Source: Acinetobacter sp. (GTDB taxonomy: Bacteria; Pseudomonadota; Gammaproteobacteria; Pseudomonadales; Moraxellaceae). Taken from it: 8,525 nt of DNA. Below are positions 1 through 6,226 of the stretch, in pieces. Numbering within the stretch: position 1 is the first letter of the stretch; each line of letters begins with the position of its first letter. Under the pieces are notes generated by a model. It saw only the letters and a list, made by a program, of their open reading frames with translations. It was not told the DNA's origin and made no database searches. The DNA lies in contig SSHD01000096.1 of the NCBI GenBank assembly GCA_008017255.1, positions 1-8,525 of the forward strand. Direction: 5' to 3'. The position numbers were made by a program, and so were the translations under genes.

Positions 1-492
1 CAAGAGCAGAGTTTGTTGAATGAGTTTAAAGAAAAAGACTCTAAGTTGCGTAACTTGCAGCTTTATCAAGCACAGTTACAAGAAATGGAAGCTAACTTTA
101 CTCAGCAGTTGGAGCAATTGCCGAAAGAAACCGAAATTCCGAGTTTGGTTGAAGATATCAACTTAACTGGTGTGAATTCTGGTTTGAAGTTTAAAAACAT
201 CCGTTTGGAAAATGAAGCCAAACAAGAGTTCTTTATCGAGCAGCCAATTAGTATCGAGGCAACTGGTGATTATCATGCTTATGGTGCATTTGTAACAGGC
301 ATTGCTGCATTGCCGCGTATTGTGACTTTGCATGATTTCGTGGTTGAGGCAAATGCCGATCCGCAGAAAAAATCAGACATTCCTGTGGTGAATTACTCTA
401 TAAAGGCAAAAACTTATCGTTATATTGGTGCGGATGATCAAGCAAATGCGCAAACAGCGACTCCACCTGCTCAGGGAGGAACAAAGGAATGA
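1..492 (+). CDS. pilO: Type IV pilus inner-membrane platform protein PilO (5' truncated by window)
   Basis: PilO is an inner-membrane protein with a periplasmic coiled coil and a ferredoxin-like domain. With PilN and PilP it forms the alignment subcomplex linking the pilus motor to the PilQ secretin. The reading frame is open from base 1 (Gln-Glu-Gln-Ser...) to a TGA at 490-492, giving 163 visible codons. The missing part is the start, which should hold the short cytoplasmic tail and the single membrane helix. The first ~40 visible residues are rich in Glu, Lys, Gln and Leu and look like the PilO coiled coil. The rest (for example IRLENEAKQEFFIEQPISIEATGDYHAYGAFVTGIAALPRIV) reads like the PilO core domain. 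The last ~15 residues are a low-complexity Ala/Thr/Pro/Gly tail. Its stop overlaps the pilP start (ATGA, 489-492), so translation of the two is probably coupled. The call rests on recognised sequence and on the pilP-pilQ neighbours. Confidence 0.93.
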   Translation, partial: QEQSLLNEFKEKDSKLRNLQLYQAQLQEMEANFTQQLEQLPKETEIPSLVEDINLTGVNSGLKFKNIRLENEAKQEFFIEQPISIEATGDYHAYGAFVTGIAALPRIVTLHDFVVEANADPQKKSDIPVVNYSIKAKTYRYIGADDQANAQTATPPAQGGTKE

Positions 493-1016
493 AGAAGTAT
501 AAGATTTTATTTGGCCTCTTGGTTGCTACTAGTTTGGTTGGTTGTGATTCGCGGATCGATGCAGTCAATCAGCGTATGGCAGAAATTCGTAATGAACCGG
601 CTTTGCCGATCGAGCCAGCGCCTGTGTTTGCACCTGTGCCGTTGTTTAATTATGCAGCGCATCAGTTGAAAAGCCCATTTATGCCAAGCTCACTTGCTGC
701 TGAATTGAAGATTATGGCGGGTAAGCAGGTTTATCCGAATTTCAATCGTCAACCACAGCCTTTAGAAAGTTATGCGCTTGAATCGTTAAACATGAAAGGT
801 AGCATGCGTGGTAAAGGTAATCACACCATTGCTCTGATTCAAACGCCAGACGGTCAGGTTGAACGGGTGCAAGTGGGTAACTATTTGGGCGTGAACCAGG
901 GGCGCATCACTAAAATTAGCCCAACACAGATTGATTTGGTGGAAATTGTACCAGATGGACGAGATGGTTATGTCGAAAGACCGCGCACACTCGTTTTAAT
1001 TGGTCCAGCACCGTAA
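489..1016 (+). CDS. pilP: Type IV pilus inner-membrane lipoprotein PilP
   Basis: PilP is a periplasmic lipoprotein that binds the PilN/PilO pair and contacts the N0 domain of PilQ, bridging the inner-membrane platform to the outer-membrane pore. The 175-aa protein is the usual family length. It starts with a short Lys-rich n-region and a hydrophobic stretch ending in a lipobox Leu-Val-Gly-Cys, with the lipidated Cys at residue 19. Asp follows at +2, which is the classic signal for retention in the inner membrane. A Pro/Ala-rich linker (about 35-58) comes next, followed by the conserved SPF segment (about 62-64). The C-terminal beta-rich HQ-like domain (about 90-175) includes MKGSMRGKG and VGNYLGVNQGRI. 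A strong Shine-Dalgarno, GGAGGA at 475-480, sits 8 nt before the ATG, inside the end of pilO. Start and stop are unambiguous. Confidence 0.95.
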   Translation: MKKYKILFGLLVATSLVGCDSRIDAVNQRMAEIRNEPALPIEPAPVFAPVPLFNYAAHQLKSPFMPSSLAAELKIMAGKQVYPNFNRQPQPLESYALESLNMKGSMRGKGNHTIALIQTPDGQVERVQVGNYLGVNQGRITKISPTQIDLVEIVPDGRDGYVERPRTLVLIGPAP

Positions 1017-1033
1017 GATTTAAGGGAATAACA

Positions 1034-3208
1034 ATGAAAAAACAGTTTAAAGATTCTTTATTTGGGGAAGCGAAGACCATGAATCATGCATTCCGTCAAT
1101 TTTCTATGGCTGCTGTTGCAATAGCAGTGGCGCAAGTTGCATCAGCACAAGTCAGCATGACCAATATTGTGCCGATGAGTTTGGCTGACCAAGGCACCGA
1201 AATTCGTGTCATGTTCAATGGTTTGCCACCTCAACCTCAGGCCTATCAGTTAGAGCAGCCGTCACGTTTGATTTTAGACTTTGATAAAGCACAACAGAGC
1301 TTGAAGCAAACTTCTATTCCAGTGTCAACCAATGAGGCAAGTTCTATTGAGGTTGCAGCCGATAATCAGCGCTCTCGGATGATTGTTAATCTAAAAAATG
1401 CAGGTGCTTTTACTACGCGTGTAGAAGGAAATACCTTTGTATTGAAGATTAATGCAGCTCAGGCTTCTGCTGCGGGTGTTATGCCGGCGGTATCTCGTCA
1501 AGTACAGCAAGGTGTTTCTAATATCGGTTTCCAACGCGGTCATCAAGGCGAAGGTTTGGTTGTGGTTGATCTGCTGGGCAGTAATACACCAGTTGATGTG
1601 CAACAACAGGGTAGTAAAATTGTTGTGCGTACCATGGGGAATAAAATTCCAACCCATTTGGCGCGTCGTTTAAATGCCAATGATTTCGCTACGCCAGTAG
1701 GCAGTATTGATGCCTATAATGATAAGGGTAATGGTGTTATTACTATTCAAACAGCAGGTAGCTATGAGTATATGGCATACCAAGCTGAGAATAAGCTCAC
1801 TATTAGCTTAAAACGCCCAGAAGATAAGTCGCCATTGAAAGCCAAAGCACAAACTTATACTGGGAATAAAATTTCTTTAGACTTCCAAGATATTGAGGTG
1901 CGTCGTGTGCTGCAGTTGCTTGCAGATTTCACCAGTATCAATATGGTGGCTGCGGATACAGTACAGGGTAATATTACTTTACGCTTAAAAGATGTACCGT
2001 GGGATCAAGCCCTAGATATTATTCTAAAAACCAAAAGTCTAGATAAGCGCCGTAATGGTAATGTGATTTGGATTGCACCGGTTTCTGAGTTGATTAAAGC
2101 CGAGGAAGAGCAGGCTAAAGCGCTTGCGCAGAGTATAAAGCTCGCACCATTACAAACCGAGTATATCCAACTCAGTTATTCTAAAGCTGAAGATATTGAA
2201 AAGCTAATTACGCAAGGCAAGAATGCCAATACTAGAGGTGGTTCGTCAGGAAGCGGTAATAATAACAGTGGTGAGGACTCTTTGGGTGAGGGTTTGCTTA
2301 GCTCGAGAGGTACGATTTCAATTGACCCTCGTACTAATACCTTGATTATTAATGATACCTCGCAAAAAATTGATCAAATTCGAAAAATGATTGATTTGCT
2401 CGATGTACCTGTGAAGCAGGTCATGATTGAAGCGCGTATTGTGCGTGCTAGTACCGATTTCACCAAAGAAATGGGGGTGAAGTGGGGAATCTTGTCACAA
2501 GGTATTAATTCTAACAATGATCTGTTGGTGGGTGGTAGTGATACGACGCTTTGGGATTTGAGAACACCAGATGATGATGGGAAATACACCATTGAACGCC
2601 CAAGTAATTTAAATGTTGACTTAGGTGCAGTGACCCCAGGCGCAAGCCGGATTGCTTTTGGTTTGATCAGTTTGTCTGATTTTATGCTCGATTTAGAGCT
2701 ATCAGCAGTGCAAGCTGACGGTTATGGTGAAGTGATTTCTACACCAAAAGTGCTTACTGCAGATAAGCAATCCGCTAAAATTGAATCGGGTACGCAAATT
2801 CCTTACGCCTCTTCAACTGGCGGTGGAGCCAATGCGGTACCAAAAACTGAATTTATTAATGCAACGCTTAGTCTAGATGTTACGCCAAGTATTACGCCAG
2901 ATGGCAAAGTCATGATGAAGTTGAATATTGCGAAAGATTCACCTGGACTACCGACACCAACTGGTCAGTTAACGATTAATAAAAACTCGATTGATACCAA
3001 TGTGTTGGTCGATAATGGTGAAACGGTAGTTTTAGGTGGGATTTTTGAACAAGAGAATTTGAATAAGCAAACCAAAGTCCCATTCTTGGGGGATTTGCCT
3101 TACGTCGGTAAATTATTCCGTCGTGACTCGAAAACCGAAAACAAGCGCGAGCTACTTATTTTTGTGACACCGAGAATTGTTAATGACTCTTTAAGCAGAA
3201 ATCATTAA
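1034..3208 (+). CDS. pilQ: Type IV pilus secretin PilQ
   Basis: PilQ is the multimeric outer-membrane pore through which the type IV pilus passes. In Acinetobacter it is also needed for DNA uptake (ComQ). The 724-aa product has, in order: a Sec signal peptide ending Ala-Ser-Ala (cleavage probably after residue 38); two AMIN-type cell-wall-binding domains (about 40-140 and 160-260); a secretin N0/STN domain (about 278-345); and an N1 domain. N1 carries a Gly/Ser/Asn-rich loop at about 398-420. The secretin beta-barrel domain follows to the end. Residues 662-695 match the secretin signature, from GETVVLGGIF to VPFLGDLPYVGKLF. There are two possible starts: ATG 1034 with AGGGA 6 nt upstream, and ATG 1079 with GGGGAAG (1064-1070) 8 nt upstream. 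The second gives a more ordinary signal peptide. It lies 17 nt after pilP, with which it is surely cotranscribed. Confidence 0.97.
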   Translation: MKKQFKDSLFGEAKTMNHAFRQFSMAAVAIAVAQVASAQVSMTNIVPMSLADQGTEIRVMFNGLPPQPQAYQLEQPSRLILDFDKAQQSLKQTSIPVSTNEASSIEVAADNQRSRMIVNLKNAGAFTTRVEGNTFVLKINAAQASAAGVMPAVSRQVQQGVSNIGFQRGHQGEGLVVVDLLGSNTPVDVQQQGSKIVVRTMGNKIPTHLARRLNANDFATPVGSIDAYNDKGNGVITIQTAGSYEYMAYQAENKLTISLKRPEDKSPLKAKAQTYTGNKISLDFQDIEVRRVLQLLADFTSINMVAADTVQGNITLRLKDVPWDQALDIILKTKSLDKRRNGNVIWIAPVSELIKAEEEQAKALAQSIKLAPLQTEYIQLSYSKAEDIEKLITQGKNANTRGGSSGSGNNNSGEDSLGEGLLSSRGTISIDPRTNTLIINDTSQKIDQIRKMIDLLDVPVKQVMIEARIVRASTDFTKEMGVKWGILSQGINSNNDLLVGGSDTTLWDLRTPDDDGKYTIERPSNLNVDLGAVTPGASRIAFGLISLSDFMLDLELSAVQADGYGEVISTPKVLTADKQSAKIESGTQIPYASSTGGGANAVPKTEFINATLSLDVTPSITPDGKVMMKLNIAKDSPGLPTPTGQLTINKNSIDTNVLVDNGETVVLGGIFEQENLNKQTKVPFLGDLPYVGKLFRRDSKTENKRELLIFVTPRIVNDSLSRNH

Positions 3209-3235
3209 TATATTTTCATTCATTGTAAGTAAGAT

Positions 3236-3241
3236 AGGTGG
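3236..3241 (+). promoter_or_regulatory. Ribosome binding site deciding the aroK start
   Basis: AGGTGG at 3236-3241 is close to the AGGAGG consensus and lies 5 nt before an in-frame TTG at 3247. The only other upstream start, GTG 3238-3240, is contained inside this element and has just a weak AAG (3231-3233) ahead of it. The ribosome binding site therefore favours TTG. This is inference from spacing only. Confidence 0.5.
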
Positions 3242-3246
3242 CGCAT

Positions 3247-3789
3247 TTGCCAAGCAAAGCGTTTGAAACCCTACCAAATATATATTTGGTAGGGCCAATG
3301 GGGGCAGGGAAAACCACGGTTGGTCGTCATTTAGCAGAGTTATTAGGTCGAGATTTTATTGATAGTGATCATGAAATCGAGCGTAAAACTGGGGCGACCA
3401 TTCCTTGGATTTTCGAAAAGGAAGGTGAGTTAGGCTTTCGACAACGCGAAAGTAACGTGCTTAATGAACTGACCGCCCGACCTGCATTGGTCTTAGCAAC
3501 AGGTGGTGGTGCGGTTACAGCACCAGAAAATCGAAAATTCCTCAAACAACGCGGTATTGTTGTTTATCTTTATGCGCCTGTGGAGCTACAGCTGCAGCGT
3601 ACCTTTCGTGATAAAAACCGTCCATTATTACAAGTCGAAGACCCAGAACAAAAATTACGAGATTTGTTGTCACAGCGTGACCCGCTATATCGTGAAGTTG
3701 CTGATCATATTATTGAAACAAATCAAGGTGCAGCGCGAGAACTTGCGCAGCGCATACTGCAGCTCATTCTCTCTCCATCTGATACCTGA
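3247..3789 (+). CDS. aroK: Shikimate kinase AroK
   Basis: AroK phosphorylates the 3-hydroxyl of shikimate with ATP in the cytoplasm, the fifth step of the shikimate pathway. Numbering from the TTG start (180 aa), the P-loop GPMGAGKT spans 16-23. The Mg/shikimate-binding Asp pair is DSD (39-41), the shikimate-binding Arg is in GFR (65), and the GGG loop is at 86-88. The lid Arg lies in KNRPLL (125) and the substrate-binding RDPLYRE segment starts at 144. All key residues are present and the length is typical. I prefer TTG 3247 because it has AGGTGG at ideal spacing and because Acinetobacter AroK proteins, as I recall them, begin MPSK. GTG 3238 would add three residues. The gene follows pilQ by 38 nt with no terminator between, and precedes aroB by 19 nt. 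A perfect 26-bp palindrome lies within codons 8-16. Confidence 0.95.
   Translation: MPSKAFETLPNIYLVGPMGAGKTTVGRHLAELLGRDFIDSDHEIERKTGATIPWIFEKEGELGFRQRESNVLNELTARPALVLATGGGAVTAPENRKFLKQRGIVVYLYAPVELQLQRTFRDKNRPLLQVEDPEQKLRDLLSQRDPLYREVADHIIETNQGAARELAQRILQLILSPSDT
3269..3294 (+). repeat. Perfect 26-bp palindrome inside the 5' end of aroK
   Basis: The arm CCCTACCAAATAT (3269-3281) is followed immediately by its exact reverse complement ATATTTGGTAGGG (3282-3294). Every one of the 13 pairs matches, and the symmetry stops at A3268/C3295. In mRNA it would fold as an 11-bp stem with an AUAU loop, starting 22 nt after the TTG start codon. It encodes the Leu-Pro-Asn-Ile-Tyr-Leu-Val-Gly stretch leading into the P-loop, so the protein constrains only part of the pattern. 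No U-tract follows, so it is not an intrinsic terminator. Its function is unknown. Possible roles are a dyad bound by a regulator, or an RNA hairpin affecting aroK translation or mRNA stability. Confidence 0.9.
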
Positions 3790-3808
3790 CTGGTTTTGGT
3801 TTAATTTT

Positions 3809-4891
3809 ATGCAAACGTTATTTGTTGAACTGGGTGATCGTCGTTATCCAATTTTTATTGGCAGTCATTTGGACCCGCAGCAACTACTTGCGCCTTATGT
3901 GCATGGTCGACAAGTGATGTTGGTGTCTAATAGTACGGTAGCACCCTTGTATTTGCAGCATTATGTTGATGCCTTGCTGCAGCTCGATAAGCAAGTGGCA
4001 CAATGTATTTTGCCTGATGGTGAGCAATATAAAGATCTGCAGCATTTGAATTTAATTTTTGATGCTTTACTGGAAGCAGGTTTTAATCGGGACTGTACTG
4101 TATTGGCCTTAGGTGGTGGTGTGGTGGGCGATATGGCGGGTTTTGCTTCGGCGTGTTTTCAACGTGGGGTGTATTTCGTACAAGTGCCGACTACTTTATT
4201 GTCACAAGTCGACTCCAGTGTTGGGGGCAAGACCGGCATTAATCATCCCTTAGGCAAAAACATGTTGGGGGCATTTCAGCAGCCACAAGTGGTGCTTGCA
4301 GATATGGCACAACTGGATACCTTGCCTGATCGTGAACTTTCGGCGGGTCTGGCCGAGGTGATCAAATATGCATTGTTGGGTGATGTTGAGTTTTTACACT
4401 GGCTAGAGCAAAACATGGATGCCTTGCTCGCACGTGATGCAAATTTATTGGCCGAAGCGGTGTACCGTTGCTGTGCGCATAAAGCACGTATTGTCGCCAA
4501 TGATGAAAAAGAACAAGGTGAGCGTGCCTTATTGAATCTTGGACATACTTTTGGGCATGCGATAGAGTCTTATATGGGCTATGGCACATGGTTACATGGC
4601 GAGGCGGTGGCGACAGGCATGGTGATGGCGGCGGATTTGTCCTATCGCTTAGGTTGGATTTCTGCTGAGGATGTACAGCGTACAAAAAATATCATTCAGC
4701 GCGCAGCTTTGCCGATATCATGTCCGCAGATTCCATTGGATCAATTCTTGGCCTATATGTCGCATGATAAAAAAGTCTTAAATGGTCAGTTGCGTTTGGT
4801 GCTGCTAAAACAATTAGGGCAAGCGGTTATCACCAAAGACTTCGATATTGAGCTGATGAAGCAATCTATTTTGGCAAATCAATCTGTCTAA
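3809..4891 (+). CDS. aroB: 3-dehydroquinate synthase AroB
   Basis: AroB converts DAHP to 3-dehydroquinate, the second shikimate-pathway step, using NAD and a divalent metal (Zn or Co). From ATG 3809 the protein is 360 aa, the family norm. The open frame runs further upstream, to 3503, but that part lies inside aroK in another frame and is not coding. Visible motifs are the NAD-binding GGGVVGD (102-108), [20 protein letters not shown] with Asp135 and Lys141, and GKN (149-151). The three metal ligands are Glu183 in AEVIKY, His246 in LGHTFGH and His263 in LHGEAV. No purine-rich Shine-Dalgarno is seen before the ATG (the sequence there is T-rich), so it may depend on ribosomes finishing aroK 19 nt upstream. 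The family assignment is certain. Confidence 0.97.
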   Translation: MQTLFVELGDRRYPIFIGSHLDPQQLLAPYVHGRQVMLVSNSTVAPLYLQHYVDALLQLDKQVAQCILPDGEQYKDLQHLNLIFDALLEAGFNRDCTVLALGGGVVGDMAGFASACFQRGVYFVQVPTTLLSQVDSSVGGKTGINHPLGKNMLGAFQQPQVVLADMAQLDTLPDRELSAGLAEVIKYALLGDVEFLHWLEQNMDALLARDANLLAEAVYRCCAHKARIVANDEKEQGERALLNLGHTFGHAIESYMGYGTWLHGEAVATGMVMAADLSYRLGWISAEDVQRTKNIIQRAALPISCPQIPLDQFLAYMSHDKKVLNGQLRLVLLKQLGQAVITKDFDIELMKQSILANQSV

Positions 4892-4910
4892 TTTATACAC
4901 TGGGAAAAGC

Positions 4911-5768
4911 ATGGCTGTATCACGATCAATTTGGCAACATATTCAACATTATAGTTGGGTGGTATTTGCGATTATTTGCCTAATTGCGGCTTTGATTTTT
5001 TGGGCTGTGAGTGAAAGTGGTGATGTGGTTGAAGTTAAACAGACCGCTAAAACAGAAACACAAGTGCAAATTCAGCCTGAAAAAGTGGCAGTAACTACAC
5101 ATTTGGGTGCATTAGTGAAAGAAGTGAATCCGCTGGATTTAAGTGCACGTGTGGTCGTTGCCAACGAGCATGCGGCTGAGTTTCGCGGTACAAAGTTTAT
5201 TAAAGAAAATCAACGCCAATGGACGATGGAAATTTTCCGTAGTTCAGAAGAAGCCATCATTAAGAATTTCTTAGCCAGCCGTGCCGATCGTGCGCAATTT
5301 ATCTATTTTCGTTTGAGTGGGCAAGATCAACTTGAGCAGTATGTCTTGGTCTATGGAGTTTTTGCTAATGCTGAACTGGCAAAGCGTCAATTTGCACAAT
5401 TGAATTTGCAGTTGCCGCAATCAATTCATCCTCAGCCACATTTATTGTCCAGCTATGCCGAGTTTATTAATGATTTGGGTTCAGATGAATTGAAATCTAG
5501 CACCAGTCCATTGTATGCCATTCAGTTAAAGCCTGCGGCGCTACCCAAAGTGGATGAAACGCTGGTTAGAGATAGCTCACCTAGAGCGAATACTGTTGGA
5601 CGAGAGAATTCAACGGTTATTGATTCAGCGAGCACGGTAAAAACTACGGTCACCCAACGTGATGCACAGGGTAATGTGGTGAATGTGGAACAAAGTCATT
5701 CAAATGCAGAAAAACTAAAAGAAAATTCAAAAAACTCTAGTGCAGTTGTTAGCGATCCATTTAATTAG
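4911..5768 (+). CDS. Single-pass membrane protein with probable SPOR-like domain (DamX-position protein)
   Basis: This 285-aa protein has a short N-terminal cytoplasmic segment, one membrane helix (about 15-33) and a long periplasmic part. Residues about 102-170 fit the SPOR pattern. A first strand (QWTMEIFRSSEEA) leads into a helix, then YFRLSG, then a strand-turn (QYVLVYGVFANAELAKRQFAQLN) with the typical Gly-x-Phe and Ala-x-x-Ala spacing. SPOR domains bind denuded peptidoglycan glycans at the division septum. In E. coli the gene after aroB is damX, and in Pseudomonas a SPOR-containing ATPase gene sits between aroB and gltB, so position supports the call. No ATPase motifs are present here. 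The SPOR-like region is followed by a ~115-residue tail, the last ~65 residues of it hydrophilic and Ser/Thr/Asn-rich, which is unusual because SPOR is normally C-terminal. GGGAAA (4902-4907) precedes the ATG. Division function is inference. Confidence 0.7.
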   Translation: MAVSRSIWQHIQHYSWVVFAIICLIAALIFWAVSESGDVVEVKQTAKTETQVQIQPEKVAVTTHLGALVKEVNPLDLSARVVVANEHAAEFRGTKFIKENQRQWTMEIFRSSEEAIIKNFLASRADRAQFIYFRLSGQDQLEQYVLVYGVFANAELAKRQFAQLNLQLPQSIHPQPHLLSSYAEFINDLGSDELKSSTSPLYAIQLKPAALPKVDETLVRDSSPRANTVGRENSTVIDSASTVKTTVTQRDAQGNVVNVEQSHSNAEKLKENSKNSSAVVSDPFN

Positions 5769-5803
5769 TTACGCCCCGTATTGGGGCTGTAACGATTCTT
5801 TTT
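5768..5803 (+). terminator. Rho-independent terminator of the pil-aro-SPOR operon
   Basis: The stem is GTTAC-GCCCC (5768-5777), loop GTATT, then GGGGC-T-GTAAC (5783-5793), making ten pairs with one bulged T. It is followed by a T-rich tract (TTCTTTTT, 5796-5803). The stem begins at the last base of the SPOR gene's TAG. It is the first convincing intrinsic terminator in the window, and it isolates the upstream operon from gltB. Confidence 0.88.
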
Positions 5804-5814
5804 AGTTGCTTTAA

Positions 5815-5830
5815 GCGCCAATATGGTGCA
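5815..5830 (+). promoter_or_regulatory. Probable NtrC-type enhancer site
   Basis: GCGCCA-ATA-TGGTGC-A is an imperfect dyad resembling the NtrC (GlnG) consensus, commonly written TGCACCA-N3-TGGTGCA. The right half matches fully (TGGTGCA); the left half has one change (GCGCCA for GCACCA) and lacks the leading T. Its centre lies about 121 bp before the predicted sigma-54 start site, in the range used by NtrC enhancers (E. coli glnA sites lie near -108 and -140). A possible second half-site, TTGCACC, is at 5859-5865. The assignment is by pattern and spacing only. Confidence 0.6.
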
Positions 5831-5915
5831 TTTGTATTTGACTATAATTGTGCTATTGTTGCACCGGTTTTTAATTACTGTTGAGTTATTAGTAGCTTAG
5901 CATGTTTTTCAATAT

Positions 5916-5932
5916 TTGGCATATTTTTTGCT
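5916..5932 (+). promoter_or_regulatory. Sigma-54 (RpoN) -24/-12 promoter for gltB
   Basis: TTGGCATATTTTTTGCT matches the sigma-54 consensus YTGGCACGNNNNTTGCW with TGGCAT at -24 (one change, C to T) and an intact TTGCT at -12. The diagnostic GG (5918-5919) and GC (5930-5931) are separated by exactly 10 bp. The predicted start is near 5943, giving a leader of about 284 nt before gltB. Sigma-54 promoters need a remote activator, and the NtrC-like dyad upstream supplies a candidate. Nitrogen control would suit glutamate synthase. This is inference from sequence. Confidence 0.65.
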
Positions 5933-6064
5933 TTTTTGTGGTGCTAATTTTTCTGCTCATTGCTATTTTTAGTGCGAATTGTTTAGTAAATTAAGTGAAT
6001 TGGAAAGTATTTAGGGGTTGTTGCATAAATAAAATGTAATAACTGAAAACACTTTAGTCGGTAA

Positions 6065-6095
6065 ATGCGCTGAATCTTGCTTAAGAACAGCGTAT
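6065..6095 (+). other. Two-tier stem-loop in the gltB leader
   Basis: ATGCGCTG (6065-6072) pairs with CAGCGTAT (6088-6095), eight pairs including one G-U. Inside, after a small AA/A internal loop, TCTT (6075-6078) pairs with AAGA (6083-6086) around a GCTT loop. There is no U-tract directly after it, so it is unlikely to be a terminator. It lies immediately before the palindrome ATTTGCAAAT. A role as an RNA regulatory element or processing/stability hairpin is possible but not shown. Confidence 0.45.
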
Positions 6096-6192
6096 ATTTG
6101 CAAATCCGCCAGTAAAAATGTTTTTGCGAAGCATTGATCTTTATATACGTAAATCGGCAATAATATCGCAGAAAATGAATTGTTTGTTTGTT

Positions 6193-6204
6193 GCTCGAAA
6201 GAGC
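6193..6204 (+). other. GAAA-tetraloop hairpin next to the gltB ribosome binding site
   Basis: GCTC-GAAA-GAGC forms a 4-bp stem closed by a GNRA tetraloop, ending 9 nt before the Shine-Dalgarno AGAAGGG (6214-6220) and one base before an upstream in-frame ATG (6206). It could influence which ATG is used, though a 4-bp stem in an AT-rich leader can also arise by chance. Confidence 0.35.
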
Positions 6205-6226
6205 CATGTTGAAAGAAGGGTACGCT

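Larger units (their letters stand above)
5804..6226 (+). other. Regulatory intergenic region and 5' leader of gltB
   Basis: These 423 bases are AT-rich with several T-runs on the + strand (5905-5960). No credible gene is present. Open frames of about 80 codons exist on the minus strand, but they have no ribosome binding site or recognisable product and one overlaps the gltB start. The stretch holds a probable NtrC site, a sigma-54 promoter, and a leader with two hairpins (listed separately). It also has an isolated TATAAT (5843-5848) lacking a good -35, and a 10-bp palindrome ATTTGCAAAT at 6096-6105. Confidence 0.75.

Noticed and set aside
2225..2295. Gly/Ser/Asn-rich coding stretch in pilQ as a possible insertion or repeat
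   Set aside because: In frame, without a tandem repeat unit, and at a place where secretin N1 domains commonly carry variable flexible loops.
3503..3808. In-frame extension of aroB by 102 codons over aroK
   Set aside because: It lies inside the confidently coded aroK in a different frame, and the 360-aa form from ATG 3809 matches the AroB family length and N-terminus.
4276..4685. Minus-strand open frames of 74 and 107 codons inside aroB
   Set aside because: They mirror the strong codon bias of aroB, overlap each other in different frames, and show no independent start signals or recognisable domains.
5872..5885. Possible IHF site between the NtrC dyad and the sigma-54 promoter
   Set aside because: An IHF site would fit the architecture, but the TAA...TTGAG match has wrong spacing against WATCAANNNNTTR, so I do not call it.
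6014..6030. GGGGTTGTTGCATAAAT, which resembles terminal repeats of some Acinetobacter insertion sequences
   Set aside because: No partner repeat, target duplication or transposase fragment nearby; a single short match in AT-rich DNA is not evidence of an element.
6134..6164. Sigma-70-like promoter TTGATC ... AATAAT close to gltB
   Set aside because: The spacer is 19 bp and the -35 is only 4/6; in such AT-rich DNA matches of this quality are expected by chance.
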